5,577 nt of DNA from Methylomicrobium sp. GTDB lineage: Bacteria > Pseudomonadota > Gammaproteobacteria > Methylococcales > Methylomonadaceae. Positions 5,424 to 5,577 of the stretch are shown here, piece after piece. Numbering within the stretch: the first letter of the stretch is position 1; each line of letters starts with the position of its first letter. Under the pieces are notes generated by a model. The model saw nothing but the letters and a program-made list of their open reading frames with translations. It did not search any database and was not told the origin of the DNA. The position numbers were made by a program, and so were the translations under genes. The stretch covers positions 1-5,577 of the forward strand of contig SLIO01000446.1 of assembly GCA_007135635.1 (NCBI GenBank), in the 5' to 3' direction.

Positions 5424-5577
5424 GTTAAAGGTCAAAGGTGAAAGGTGAAAGGTGAAAGGTGAAAGAGGAAAGAGGAAAGAGGAAAGAGGAAAGAGGAAAG
5501 AGGAAAGAGGAAAGAGGAAAGAGGAAAGAGGAAAGAGGAAAGAGGAAAGAGGAAAGAGGAAAGAGGAAAGAGGAAAG
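5424..5577 (+). repeat. Heptanucleotide tandem array, 22 units, continuing past the window
   Basis: The array begins at the base after the dehydrogenase stop codon and fills the rest of the window in exact 7-base steps: GTTAAAG (5424-5430), GTCAAAG (5431-5437), four GTGAAAG (5438-5465), then sixteen identical AGGAAAG (5466-5577). From 5461 to the edge the plus strand is purine only (117 bases). No terminator for the dehydrogenase is seen before the array. No spacers are present, so it is not CRISPR. The true length is unknown because the window ends inside it. Confidence 0.97.

Noticed and set aside
5424..5577. CRISPR array
   Set aside because: Repeats are contiguous 7-base units with no spacers.

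Overview
The window looks like chromosomal DNA of a gammaproteobacterium. A gamma-methanotroph (order Methylococcales) is my best guess. It rests mainly on two intergenic palindromic repeats that resemble elements I recall from such genomes, so it is an inference and not a proof. No rRNA, tRNA, CRISPR array, transposase or integrase is visible.

Layout: five genes lie on the minus strand and one on the plus strand. From the right, an overlapping pair reads leftwards. The first (2829-4115) encodes an inner-membrane protein with four predicted membrane segments and a periplasmic coiled coil. The second (1475-2842) encodes a soluble protein with an N-terminal domain resembling the later half of an SPFH/band-7 domain, followed by a very long coiled coil built from 37-residue repeats. 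After a repeat-bearing gap (1243-1474) come a small single-span membrane protein (982-1242), a 59-residue orphan protein (789-968) and, at the left edge, the first 222 codons of a DUF499-type P-loop ATPase (1-668). That ATPase family is known from anti-phage islands of the helicase/methylase/ATPase kind, so the left side of the window may be the edge of a defence island running out of view.

Divergent from these, on the plus strand, is a lactate/malate dehydrogenase-family gene (4500-5423). It keeps the catalytic residues but has unusual residues in the cofactor- and substrate-specificity positions. The 384-base gap between the divergent genes (4116-4499) holds a nested composite palindrome of about 180 bases, then a small dyad next to a -10-like hexamer. 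Directly after the dehydrogenase stop codon starts a heptanucleotide tandem array of 22 units that runs off the right edge of the window.

How they work together: the overlapping pair very probably makes two parts of one membrane-associated assembly of unknown function. The ATPase and the two small proteins may form a second transcription unit. Nothing in the sequence links the dehydrogenase to either. The membrane/coiled-coil pair is the best candidate for an undescribed system, but its function cannot be read from the sequence alone.
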